The notes under the pieces: model-generated
Database searches by the model: none
The model's input: only the letters and a program-made list of their open reading frames with translations
What the model was told of the DNA's origin: nothing
Made by a program: the position numbers and the translations under genes
Source: Paramecium sonneborni
Taxonomy: Eukaryota > Ciliophora > Oligohymenophorea > Peniculida > Parameciidae
Direction of reading: 5' to 3'
DNA length: 64,000 bases
Assembly (NCBI GenBank): GCA_905182985.1
Contig: CAJJDN010000035.1
Coordinates: 278,934 to 342,933 of the forward strand
In this document: piece after piece, positions 24,857-36,005 of the stretch
How the letters are laid out: every line of letters starts with the position of its first letter
How positions within the stretch are numbered: the stretch's first letter is position 1

Positions 24857-27800
24857 ATGATTAAAAATTCCGACTTGGAAGGAGATCTAATGATTGTTAA
24901 AATCATACCATTGAGGATTGTTGGAAGCAGAAAAATAATTGGAAGTATTTTATCAATATTAACTCTTTTTATATTCTCTTTAATGTATTTTTAAACTTAA
25001 AATTTTAAGATGTCGTTGGTTTATAAATATAAAATTGCTTTTTTATTATAAGGAAGAGAAGGAAATATTTTATGCAACCCATTTACTTATAATAAATTTA
25101 CATGGAGAGAAAGAAATACATAAAGTTAAAAGAAATTCAAATTCAAATAGCATTTATTTTAAATATAGACATATAGAATATTATTTTGAAGATAATAAAT
25201 TTCATCCTTTAGACACAGGATATGTTGATAAAGATATTAATACATAGAATGTGAATTCTTTAAGTGAAGGAAAAGTATTTGAGTTAAATAAAAAATTTGG
25301 AAACTGTGAAGTTGTAGTTCCTATCCCAAGTATAACTTCTTTTTTTGAAAATGAGCTTACATCACCTCTCTATTTTACTCAATATACTTCAATAACTGTA
25401 TTTATGTTGGAAGGATTCTATTAGTTAGCGATTCTATAGCCTATTATAGCATTGTTTACATCATTAATAAATTATATTATATTAAGAAGAGCTATGTAGT
25501 AATTAAAGAAAAAAGCGGAAAACCATTAATAAATTACAGTTTTTCGTTAAAATATATCTGGTAAAGTGGAATGTAAAACAATCAATTCGATTGAATTGGT
25601 TCCAGGAGATATAGTTTAAATTTTTTGTAATTAAATATTACCCTGTGATTGCTTAATATTAAGAGGTGAAGTATTGGTTGATGAATAATCATTAACAGGA
25701 GAGTCTATTCCAGTTTAAAAAGAGCAAATAAAAAAAGAGTATTTGATTAATTTCAATTATTAAACTTACAAAAAATCAATTTTGTTTGATGGAACTAAAG
25801 TCTTAGATATAAAAAATACTGTAAAGGTATTGGTTTTAAGAACTGGATATTTATCTTATAAAGGATAGATATTTAGGAATGCATTATATCCAAAACCACC
25901 AAAGATAATATTTTTTATAGATGCAGTAAAGTTCCTTGTTATAATTGCTGTTTTGATTATAGCATTGTATTTTGGATTACTTTGGAAGATGGTTTTATTA
26001 GATTATGATCCAACACTAATTGCATTAAGATTAGGTGATGCAATAGTATGGATTCTGCCACCAAATTTAGTAACTGTAGTTAATCTTACAATGACAGCTA
26101 CTTTAAGTAGATTGAAATTAAAAAAGATCTTAGGAACTTAACCAGATAAAACATTAGAAGCATCATAAACAGAAGTTATTTGTTTTGATAAAACAGGTAC
26201 TTTAACAACAAATGAGATTAAAGTGAAATATGTATTTGATGAAATGAATAATAAAATCATATCAATTTCAGATAAAAAAATGATGTAAATATTGATGTCT
26301 AGTTGTCATTAATGTTATTTATTAGATAATTAATTAATAGGTGATACTTTAGAAATAGCCATGATTAATTATTCAAATTTAATGATTCTTTAAGATAATG
26401 AATGTAAGTTTAAAGTAATAATTAATGAAAATGGTTTAAATGAAGAGATTACTTTAAAAGTTATTAAAATCTTTGAGTTTTCAAGTGATTTATAAAGAAT
26501 GGGTGTAATAGCAATGAGTGATTAAATTATAAGAGAGGATAAATAAAATAAAGAAGCAGATTAGGAAGATATAAATATATAAAACTAGTATTATTATTTT
26601 AGTAAAGGATCAGCTGAAAAGATTTCCTAATTATGTGTCTCTGTACCTGAAGGATTTAAAGATTTAATAACTTAAGAATCACTCAAAGGTATGAGAATAA
26701 TTAGTACAGGATATAAGAGAATAGATTTTTAAGACATTGTTAAACCATAAATTGAATTGGAATAATATTTAAATTATTCAGGATCAATTATTTTTGAAAA
26801 TGAATTAAAAAATGATACAAGATAAACTGTTGAGGAATTACAAAAAGCTTAGTAAAAATTAAAAATAATAAGTGGAGATCATATTTTGAGTTGCATAAAC
26901 TGCGGAATAGAGAGCGGAATAATAGAATTTTAAAAGTTTACAATTTTAATAGATTTTGATGTAGAGTAGAATGATTTAATATTAGAAGAGTTAAATAATA
27001 ATTAAATAAAAGAGTTAGAAGGTAAAAGTATTAATTAATCGTCTTATGAATTGTTATAATCATTGTTACCAAGTTCATTATATGTAAATTCAATTTATGC
27101 TACAAAAACTAGTTAGAATTATTAATGGGCAATGAGTGGTTAAGCTTTTGAATATCTTAGAGATAAAAAGATAATGTTTGAACTAATTTAATTGTGTTAA
27201 ATCTTTGGAAGAATGAGTCCAACTTAAAAGAGTGAAGTAGTCAAGATTTTATAAGAATAAAAACTTCATGTTTGCATGATAGGGGATGGATCAAATGATT
27301 GTCATGCTTTAAAATAATCTAATATAGGAATATCATTTCAATAATGTGATGCAGCTTTAACAGCTTCTTTCGTTAATACCAACGATAGCATACATTGTAT
27401 ATGTGAGGTATTGTTACAAAGTAAAGCTACGTCATGTAATGTTATGGAAATATTTAAATATTATATGATAATAAATGTAAGTAAATATGTTTCTGCATAA
27501 TTGATGATGTATTAGATGCAGAACTTTAATAATGAAGAATTATTATATTTAAATTATTTGAGCAATATTCCAATAGTAGCTCTATAAACATTAACTCCGG
27601 CTTCTAGTAAATTAACTAAAGATAAAATTAATACTTCAATGATTAGTTTATCCAATTTTATTCCTATTTTAATAATTCTAATCTTTAGTGGTTTAAATAT
27701 GTTGGGAAGTTATTTAATCCTTTATTATTAAGAATGGTATGTACCATATGATAATAATGAAAATGAAACAAGATACTTCTTTTATGGAGATATGAACACT

Positions 27801-28106
27801 TAATAGTTCATTAATATGAATATTTATTTTTTATTGTCTTTTTATTCCATCAATACTTATGGACCATTTAAAATAGCATTTTGGAAACAATTTCATTTAA
27901 ATATTCCAATTTTAGTATTCTTGATTTTAGGAATACTTATTTAATTTGTAACCATGAAATCTATTGATCAATATCTTGGATTAACAGAAATAAAATTAAA
28001 TGGATAATACGAAATGAATTAATTCTATTTCAATATTACTATCTCTATAGTGGTAATATTGATAGGAAGATTAGCATGGATTAAATAATATATATTTTAA
28101 TAATGA
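24857..28106 (+). CDS. P5-type cation-transporting ATPase (ATP13A-like)
   Basis: 1071 residues; one intron (25019-25052, 34 nt) near the N-terminus, then a single exon of 3 kb. P-type ATPase motifs are in order: LTGESIP of the actuator domain (about residue 270), the phosphorylated aspartate in CFDKTGTLT (about 430), and the hinge GDGSNDCHAL (about 800), with hydrophobic helices between and after. The stretch VPIPSITSFFENELTSPLYF is typical of P5 ATPases, whose members transport polyamines (P5B) or act at the ER (P5A). In the fourth membrane helix the family PP-x-L-P motif appears as PPNLV, so the last proline is missing. The 3' end overlaps the ATG of the next gene. Confidence 0.92.
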
Positions 28107-29636
28107 TTATAAATAAAACTTAATCTAACTTGAATAATATCAATTTCAATGATATTATAATTCCAATAAAATCACAACATCCTTCAAGAAGGATTTAAGT
28201 TTTGGAAAATGGTAAAGCGATGCAATTATTGAAAAGCTATCAAAAAATCCCATAAATAATAACAGAATTTCATTCTCCAATAATAGTGAATAGTATAAAA
28301 ATAAGAAAGGACTCAAATTATTCACTATAATAATCATAATAATTGATTGAAAAGGAAAGTAAATCAATAAAGATTGATTCTGAAATAATGACCAGCAAAT
28401 TTAAATAAATAAATCCTTAAAGTAGTTTGCCATAGATTCCTCTATCAACAATGAATACTCAAACCAAATTAAATGATTTAACACGAAGTAACAATATGGT
28501 TTAATCACCTAAAAATAGTGATACAAAAAGATCGTTAGTGAGATCATAATTTAAAACGAACAGCAATAATTAAAAACAAAATCTTATAAACAATTCCACA
28601 ACAACAGGAAGTAGCAAAGAATCAAGTTAAAATTAGAGTAATTAACAATATTAAATATGTGCTAAAAATATAATATATTCATATTGTGGAAAACCAAGAA
28701 AAAGAAAAGTTAATGTTTCGGCTAAAAGTTTTATAGTTTATGATTGCATAGAAAATAAAATAGTTTCATAGAGAAAAAGTAATAAGAGAATGGAAATTGC
28801 TAGTTTAACCAAAATTATGACATTCTACATAACAATGGTTATTTTAGAACAATTAAATCTCAATTTCAAAGACATTAGAGTTAAAGTAACTAAAAAAGCA
28901 TCAGAAACAATAGGCACAACAGCTGAATTAAAATATAATGATATTTTAACAATTTAAGATCTTCTGTATGGATTAATGTTACCATCAGGAAATGATGCTG
29001 CTACACTTATAGCATAAGCTATTGGGACAATAATGTAAGAAATATTATATAAAATTAGATTATTTAATCAATAAGAAAAACATTTGGATTGTAGATTAAT
29101 AGATATTGAATAAATGAGTGCTGAAGGTCATTATTACAATGTTGAATTGAAAACTCATCAATGTCCTATTGAAATTTTTATTAGCAAAATGAATCATTAT
29201 TCAAATCTAATAGGATAATAAAATTCTTAATTTGCATGTGTACATGGATTGGCTAATGAAGACAATGTATTTGTTTTACTTACAGTAGTATTCTAGTTGT
29301 TATGATATTGTATTATTATCATAATAATGCTTAAGATATGATTTATTTCATTAAGTCATTTCTTGTAAAGAATATATTTCAAAAGGACTTAATAATACGA
29401 AAAGTTATGAATGGAAAAACACAAATAAATTATTAGAAAAAGGATTTTTTGGAATTAAAACAGGAATAACTGATTCTGCTGGTCCTTGTTTAGCTAGTGC
29501 TTATCGATCTAATGAAATGGAATATTATATAATTGTTGTGTTGAGTTGTAAAAATTTATAACTCAGATTTGATGAAACTATTTCATTGTTATAACATGCA
29601 AAATACAAAAAGTCTTTGAATTCAATTATATAATGA
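28103..29636 (+). CDS. Peptidase S11 (D-alanyl-D-alanine carboxypeptidase)-like protein
   Basis: 504 residues from the first in-frame ATG; a 19-nt intron at 29267-29285 restores the frame. The three catalytic motifs of the penicillin-binding/S11 fold are present: S-x-x-K as ASLTKIMTFY (about residue 232), S-x-N as LPSGNDAATL (about 295) and K-T-G as FGIKTGITD (about 445). In bacteria these enzymes trim peptidoglycan; Paramecium has no such wall, so the substrate here is unknown and a horizontal origin or beta-lactamase-like role is possible. The first 210 residues are disordered and Q/N/S-rich, without a signal peptide. The start overlaps the upstream stop (ATGA). An alternative in-frame ATG at 28220 (MQLLKSYQKI) would avoid the overlap. 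Confidence 0.85.
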
Positions 29637-30371
29637 ATAAACCATATAATTACTTATTCAAATTCATCATTGTAGGGGATACAAGTAAACATTCTAAACT
29701 ATTAAAGAGGTGTTGGAAAGAGTTGTCTTCTTCTTCAATATGTAGATAAAAAATTTAGAAATTAACATGAACCTACAATAGGTGTTGAATTTGGTGCTAA
29801 ATAAGTTATTTTCAAGTCTAAAATTATCAAAATCCAAATTTGGGATACTGCTGGTTAAGAGTCATTTCGATCAATAACTAGATCATATTATAGAGGGTAT
29901 TATAAATAAAATACTTTTAGTTCAATTGGTGCTATTTTAGTCTATGATGTTACTAGAAGAGAAACTTTTGAAAATGCCTCTTTATGGGTTAATGAAATTA
30001 AAAAATATGGCAACCATAATATTGTTATCATACTGGTTGGAAATAAAACAGATTTAAGTGATATGTACAACTTAATATATATTTCAGTAGGAAAGTATCA
30101 GAAGATGATGCTAAAGAAATGGCTAAAAATAATGGTCTTGAATACATTGAAGTTTGTGCTAAATAGAATTTTAAAGTTGATGAAGCCTTTTAAATTATTA
30201 CTGAAAATATATACAAGAAAATTGAATTAAATTAACTTGATTTATCTAATGAAGTATATAAATCTATAAATAAATTAGAAATTTGGAGTTAAATTAGGTT
30301 CTAGAGGGAGTTTTATTGAGGATAATGAATAAGAATAAGAAAATTAAAAGAATAATTCAATTTGTTGTTGA
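29633..30371 (+). CDS. Rab2-like small GTPase
   Basis: 213 residues; introns 29685-29709, 29897-29920, 30065-30087 and 30254-30278. All GTPase motifs are seen: P-loop GDTSVGKS, effector region EPTIGVEFGA, WDTAGQESFRSITRSYYRG, NKTD, and VCAKQN in place of the usual SAK. The protein ends in Cys-Cys, the dual geranylgeranylation site of Rabs. The switch region and N-terminus (YNYLFKFIIVGD) are closest to Rab2/Rab4/Rab14 proteins, which act in ER-Golgi and endosome traffic. The only possible start, at 29633, overlaps the TGA of the S11 gene by two bases, so its promoter and leader lie inside that gene. The 3' third is repeated after the N at 31215. Confidence 0.93.
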
Positions 30372-30672
30372 TAAACTTTTATTCAATAAAATATATTATC
30401 AATTTTATCAAATCAAAATTTTATCTAATTTTAGCTTTTTTTGATAAATAAACATAATTTTCTTTGTTATTAAATTTCCTTAAATAGCAATTAAATCTCA
30501 AATTGATTTTATTAAGTTTTATGGAAATTTAGAAATAAATTTGAATAAAGAAAAACAATAATTTGAGCGAATTAGTTTTTATATACATAGCATTTTCTAG
30601 AAGCTTTAGTAGTAATTATATAGAGTTTTAAAAAGTGAGGTTTTTACAGAAATAAAATAATTAAAAATAGTG

Positions 30673-31214
30673 ATGCAAAAGACAATGTAAATTTTATTCT
30701 CGAAATTTCTTTAGCGCTCCTATAGTAAAATGGGCTTAAAGAAAAGATAATGTGTTTTTGACAGTTGAAACAAGAGATTTGAAAGATGAAAAAGTTGATT
30801 TGACTTCTAACTCACTAAAATTCTCAGCTAATGCAGAAGGTATTAATTATGCTTTTGAAATTAATTTCTTTGCCGAAGTTGTTGTTGAAGTAAATAAATT
30901 TATTATATAAATTATAGGAAAGTAAATGGACTAATTATGGATTGAATGTCAGATTTATTTTATCTAAGAAAGATAAAACTGCTTCATATTGGACAAGATT
31001 AATAAAGGAGACACATAAATTATAATACTTATAGGTTTGATATATTTTCTAATAAAAGGTGGATTGGACAAAATACATTGATGAAGATGATGAAGCTGAA
31101 GAAGGAGGAAAAGGTTTAGATGATTGGGATTAGAACAAATTCTAAAATTTCGATTAAGGTGGTGCAGATGAAGATGATGAAGAAGGTGAAGAAGAATAAC
31201 CAAAGGAAGGTATA
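30673..31214 (+). CDS. Partial duplicate of the p23 co-chaperone gene, cut at the N
   Basis: Identical to the first 542 bases of the complete gene at 31850-32507, losing only the acidic tail. An assembly copy rather than a separate gene. Confidence 0.75.
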
Positions 31215-31215
31215 N

Positions 31216-31548
31216 GGAAATAAAACAGATTTAAGTGATATGTACAACTTAATATATATTTCAGTAGGAAAGTATCAGAAGATGATGCTAAAGAAATGGC
31301 TAAAAATAATGGTCTTGAATACATTGAAGTTTGTGCTAAATAGAATTTTAAAGTTGATGAAGCCTTTTAAATTATTACTGAAAATATATACAAGAAAATT
31401 GAATTAAATTAACTTGATTTATCTAATGAAGTATATAAATCTATAAATAAATTAGAAATTTGGAGTTAAATTAGGTTCTAGAGGGAGTTTTATTGAGGAT
31501 AATGAATAAGAATAAGAAAATTAAAAGAATAATTCAATTTGTTGTTGA
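31216..31548 (+). CDS. Partial duplicate of the Rab2-like gene (3' third)
   Basis: Starts at the N with the NKTD motif region and ends with the same CC terminus as the complete gene at 29633-30371. An assembly copy. Confidence 0.75.
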
Positions 31549-31849
31549 TAAACTTTTATTCAATAAAATATATTATCAATTTTATCAAATCAAAATTTTA
31601 TCTAATTTTAGCTTTTTTTGATAAATAAACATAATTTTCTTTGTTATTAAATTTCCTTAAATAGCAATTAAATCTCAAATTGATTTTATTAAGTTTTATG
31701 GAAATTTAGAAATAAATTTGAATAAAGAAAAACAATAATTTGAGCGAATTAGTTTTTATATACATAGCATTTTCTAGAAGCTTTAGTAGTAATTATATAG
31801 AGTTTTAAAAAGTGAGGTTTTTACAGAAATAAAATAATTAAAAATAGTG

Positions 31850-32507
31850 ATGCAAAAGACAATGTAAATTTTATTCTCGAAATTTCTTTAGCGCTCCTAT
31901 AGTAAAATGGGCTTAAAGAAAAGATAATGTGTTTTTGACAGTTGAAACAAGAGATTTGAAAGATGAAAAAGTTGATTTGACTTCTAACTCACTAAAATTC
32001 TCAGCTAATGCAGAAGGTATTAATTATGCTTTTGAAATTAATTTCTTTGCCGAAGTTGTTGTTGAAGTAAATAAATTTATTATATAAATTATAGGAAAGT
32101 AAATGGACTAATTATGGATTGAATGTCAGATTTATTTTATCTAAGAAAGATAAAACTGCTTCATATTGGACAAGATTAATAAAGGAGACACATAAATTAT
32201 AATACTTATAGGTTTGATATATTTTCTAATAAAAGGTGGATTGGACAAAATACATTGATGAAGATGATGAAGCTGAAGAAGGAGGAAAAGGTTTAGATGA
32301 TTGGGATTAGAACAAATTCTAAAATTTCGATTAAGGTGGTGCAGATGAAGATGATGAAGAAGGTGAAGAAGAATAACCAAAGGAAGGTATAAATAGAAGT
32401 TTTTAATGTTAGGAAATGTTGATGATTTAGAAAAAGAAGAAGAAGTATAAAAAAATGATTAAGCACCAAAAGAAGGTGAATAAGAGAAATAAGCAGAGAG
32501 TAATTGA
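31850..32507 (+). CDS. p23/Sba1-like Hsp90 co-chaperone (CS domain)
   Basis: 183 residues; introns 31864-31891, 32067-32094, 32212-32235 and 32387-32412. The CS domain begins APIVKWAQRKDNVFLTVETR and continues to SKKDKTASYWTRLIKETHKL, matching p23, which stabilises the closed ATP-bound form of Hsp90. The family WxxYxDED-type motif is seen as VDWTKYIDEDDE, followed by the usual long acidic tail (DDWDQNKFQNFDQGG then DEDDEEGEEE). A fourth intron in the tail is inferred because reading through it gives an unrelated basic sequence. The true distance from the Rab2 stop, after removing the duplication, is about 300 bp. Confidence 0.9.
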
Positions 32508-32665
32508 TATGATATTATATCTATGTTTAAATATGAAGATGTAAGTTTTTCTGTTGTTCATTATTATATTGAAAGTGGAAATTGTAATTTTTTGGAATTC
32601 TATTGTAATATTTAATTAAAACCAATGGATATATGAAAATAATAATAAAATATATTTTCAGATTA

Positions 32666-33058
32666 TCATTTGTTTTTGCTTTATTTAAGAATTGAAAATA
32701 AGATAACTTCATTTCCTGTTTGCTCTTCTTTAAACTTTTGATCAAGCCGAGGATTTATTTTTTCTTTATCAATAGCTTAAGCACATAATTATAAAGTATC
32801 CTTAATCTAAACTACTTCTTCTTCTGGTTCAAAAACGCAAACTGTAATGAAATTATCGAAATTAATTCCATATCCAGTGCCTTTTGCAATTTTTCTTCCT
32901 TTGCTATCATATCGATCACTCCTGCCTGATTTATATCTAATCTTCTTTCTTTAAATGATAATTGGTTCAAAGTCATCAGGCTCTTCAGGTATATCTTCTT
33001 GATCTTCCACCTAAGCTCTACTTAGAACCAATTTGGGTCCTAAACAACTCGTTCGCAT
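32666..33058 (-). CDS. Hypothetical protein, charged, 130 residues
   Basis: An intronless frame starting MRTSCLGPKLVLSR. It holds an acidic stretch (EDQEDIPEEPDDFEP), then a basic Gly/Ser segment (KKIRYKSGRSDRYDSKGRK), then an aliphatic C-terminal half with EPEEEVVQIKDTLQLCAQA. No domain was recognised. It ends toward the p23 gene with about 160 bp between stops. Composition strongly favours a real protein. Confidence 0.6.
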
Positions 33059-33251
33059 GGAAAAGCTAATTATTAATATAATAAACTTTCATTTTTGTTA
33101 ATAAATAAAAGAAATCTCAACAAATAACAACCTTTTTCATTCATTAAGAGATATGATTGATATACTTTTATTATAATTAAAGCTTCAATAATTATAAATA
33201 TGTAAATTCTGCTTATCACTATTACAAAATAAATTAAATTATTTATTATTC

Positions 33252-34823
33252 ATGCAACATAAAGAAGACTCAGATATTAATGAAACTAATGATAATTAAA
33301 GTTATCAAGAATTTACCTAATTTGATGAAATTTTATCATATATAGGGTTTAGTAAATAAATGTCAATAATTAAAATTTTTAGAAAAATACTAAATATATG
33401 TCTTTATTATAGTTGGACTAATTGGTATGTGTGATGGAGGAGAGACATAAGCAATATCAATTGTATTTCCTATTTTGGAAAAAGAATGGAATGTTAGTGA
33501 TTCATAAAAAAGTCTTTTAGGATCCTTAATATATATAGGATACTTCATAGGATCTCTATTTTCTGGTGTATTTGCTGATAATTATGGTAGAAGATCATCA
33601 TTATTATGGTCATCAGGAATAATGTTTATGTGTGCAATAATAGGTGCATTCATGCCAAATTTTATTTCTTATATGATATTCGTATGACATAAATCTATTG
33701 TAGAGAATATTGTTAGTAACATGTGTTGGATTTATTATTCCAGTTTCATTTAGTATGTTAGCAGAAAATACACCTTTAAAGAGTAGAGGGATAGTTTTGG
33801 TTACAATAGGATTTTTTTATACGGCTGGAGAGTAAAATAATATATAAAATATATAGATTGACTGTGTGTTTATTAACATATATATTTATGCCAAATTTAG
33901 TTTCAGGAAATTGGAGAGCAGTACTTTGTTGGGCATCAGCTCCAGCATTACTAACATTATTGATATCGAATTTTCTATTATTAGAAAGTCCTAGATATCA
34001 TTTAATAAAAGGAAATGTAAGTGAAGCTTCTAAAGTGATTAATAAGATATTTCGATTAAATAATAAAGTACCAGTTTTAATACCTATTAATACTTATTAA
34101 AATATTTCATAAGATTTAATAAAATAAGAGAAAGAGGAATAAGGATTGTAAGAAGATTTGAAAGACAAATCATTTTTAATGTCATATTTTATTTAATTTA
34201 AAAAGCTTTTAAAAAATCAATTTGTGAGGATAACTTTAATAGTTTGGTATTAATGGTTTGTAAATACATTTGTATATGCAGGAGTGACCTTTTTATTACC
34301 ATTAACATTATAAAAGTTAAATCCTGATGAACCATAATAAGATGATATTGAAGATTTGACAGTGATAACATTGAGTTGTCTTGGTGAAATTCCAGTAATA
34401 TTTGTAGCTATGATTATTGTTAATATAAGGATATTTGGAAGAAAGAATTCCTTATTTTTATCTTATTTTGGAGTGGGTTTAGTGGGTTTGCTTATTGCAT
34501 TTATAGCAAAAGGAGGTTATTTCTTTGCTTCCATGATATTCTTCTTAAAGATGTTTATAAGTTTCTCATTTACTGTTTCTTATTAATTTGTTAGTGAACT
34601 TTATCCAACTTATATGAGAGCTAGTGGATTAGGGTTTGCATCATCAGTAGGAAGATTAGGCAGTATTATTATGCCATGGATTGTTGTATATATAAATGAT
34701 ATAGGTACATTTTTATCTTATGGTATCTTTGGAGTTATTGCTATTCTAGCTTCTATTGCTACTCTTTTATTACCATTTGATACTTATTTAAGAGAATTAG
34801 ATAAAATTGTTACAAAATAATGA
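33252..34823 (+). CDS. Major facilitator superfamily transporter (sugar/organic-cation/SV2 type)
   Basis: 497 residues; introns 33352-33382 (31 nt), 33682-33703 (22 nt) and 33832-33856 (25 nt). About twelve hydrophobic helices are seen. The MFS loop 2-3 signature appears as GVFADNYGRRSS (pattern G-x3-D-x2-G-R-R/K). The matching RGIVLV loop and the SPRYHL motif after helix 6 are typical of the SLC22/SV2-like sugar-transporter branch. The end of the protein has FVSELYPTYMRASGLG, also characteristic (ExYPTxxRxxG). It is a membrane carrier for a small organic solute, which I cannot name. Its stop lies 30 bp from that of the convergent Myb gene. Confidence 0.9.
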
Positions 34824-34853
34824 TAATTTTAAATTTTATATTTTTTTAAATAT

Positions 34854-35828
34854 TCAATCACTTACAAAATCTTCATCCAATACTATTCCAAAATCATCAT
34901 CATTCTAAAATTCTGTTTCTAATTCTAATTTCTATGCAATTCTATTATGTATCTAATTCTATTTCTATTATTTCGATTAATTCAATGCAGCTTAAAATTC
35001 TGAATAATAATTTAATTATTGATTTTCTAACTAATTCATTGAATTTTATTCATTTGATTTATTTGGTTTTCTCTTTGTCTCACTAAATTACATTATCTCA
35101 TCAAATTGTTATTATTCTTTTGTCTTCTTAGGTTATTATAAAGATTTTGAAATCTTATAAAGTAATTTCTTCAATCTTTCTTCACATTAAGGTACTGAAA
35201 ATCCTGTCTCTTATTCAAAATTACTTAATGGAATACCATAAAATGCATAAGTCAATAATCTTGCATCCTTTTCATTATTCCATTTATGTAATTAATTTGC
35301 TAATCCTTTTTATTTAAATTAATCTTAAATATATTTTGGATATCTTTCAGGTATTCTCTTAAATATCTCACTCCAATCTCCATTATATAATTCATATAAA
35401 AATAGTAACATTTCTTCATCCTCTCTATACCAATATTAATTTAAAAGAACTAAATCTTTGTCTTCTCCTTCTAAATTCAAACAAGAATCTCTTATTTTTG
35501 CAAATCTTCTTTTACATGAAGCAATATCTTTTGTTTTTACTACTTTTTATACCATTTCCCAATCTTTACCTAGTTTATCAACCATTTGTAATAATAAAAT
35601 ATCCTCGTTTAATTCCCATATAGGTTTAGGCTTTTAATTTATCAAATTTTTATATCTCTCTTCTAATAATGGTTTCGATTTTATATTCATCACTTTAGCA
35701 ATCTTATCCCAATCTCTACCATATATTTCTACTCCTTAAAGTAATTAATTATCTTCTTATTTTGTCCAAGTTCTTCCTGGTTGCACCTTTTTCATTTTTT
35801 AATACTGTTCTAATTCTAACTTTAACAT
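34854..35828 (-). CDS. SANT/Myb-repeat protein
   Basis: An intronless 324-residue protein. The first repeat is clear (GRTWTKQEDNQLLQGVEIYG...WDKIAKVM), the second less so (IWELNEDILLLQMVDKLGKDW), and the third begins WYREDEEMLLFLYELYNGDW. A fourth tryptophan-containing segment (HKWNNEKDARLLTYAFYG) is more diverged. The C-terminal 100 residues are Q/N-rich and end in an acidic tail (FQNDDDFGIVLDEDF). This matches diverged ciliate Myb-like nuclear factors. The first ATG (35828) is used because the one just upstream runs into TGA after one codon. Confidence 0.82.
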
Positions 35829-36005
35829 CAATTCATAATCACTAAATATTACAATACAATTTAATTAATTTTTAAAATCATTCAATTTATTAGAACTTTC
35901 CTATTTTCAATTTATATAAAATTACACCATTTAGACTTATTAATCATATAAAAATTAAATGAATATACTTTATGTAGACAACATGTACAAATTTTAAATT
36001 ATTAT

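Larger units (their letters stand above)
30039..32391. repeat. Assembly duplication 2: 30039-31214 repeated as 31216-32391 around N at 31215
   Basis: 1176 bases before the N recur directly after it at a constant offset of 1177. The block spans the 3' third of Rab2 and most of the p23 gene. Best read as overlapping contig ends. Confidence 0.9.

Noticed and set aside
28155..28367. Minus-strand hydrophobic frame
   Set aside because: Antisense of the N-terminal region of the S11 gene; no start context or domain.
30964..31203. Minus-strand His/Leu-rich frame, seen again at 32141-32380
   Set aside because: Antisense of the acidic tail of p23; it appears twice only because of the assembly duplication.
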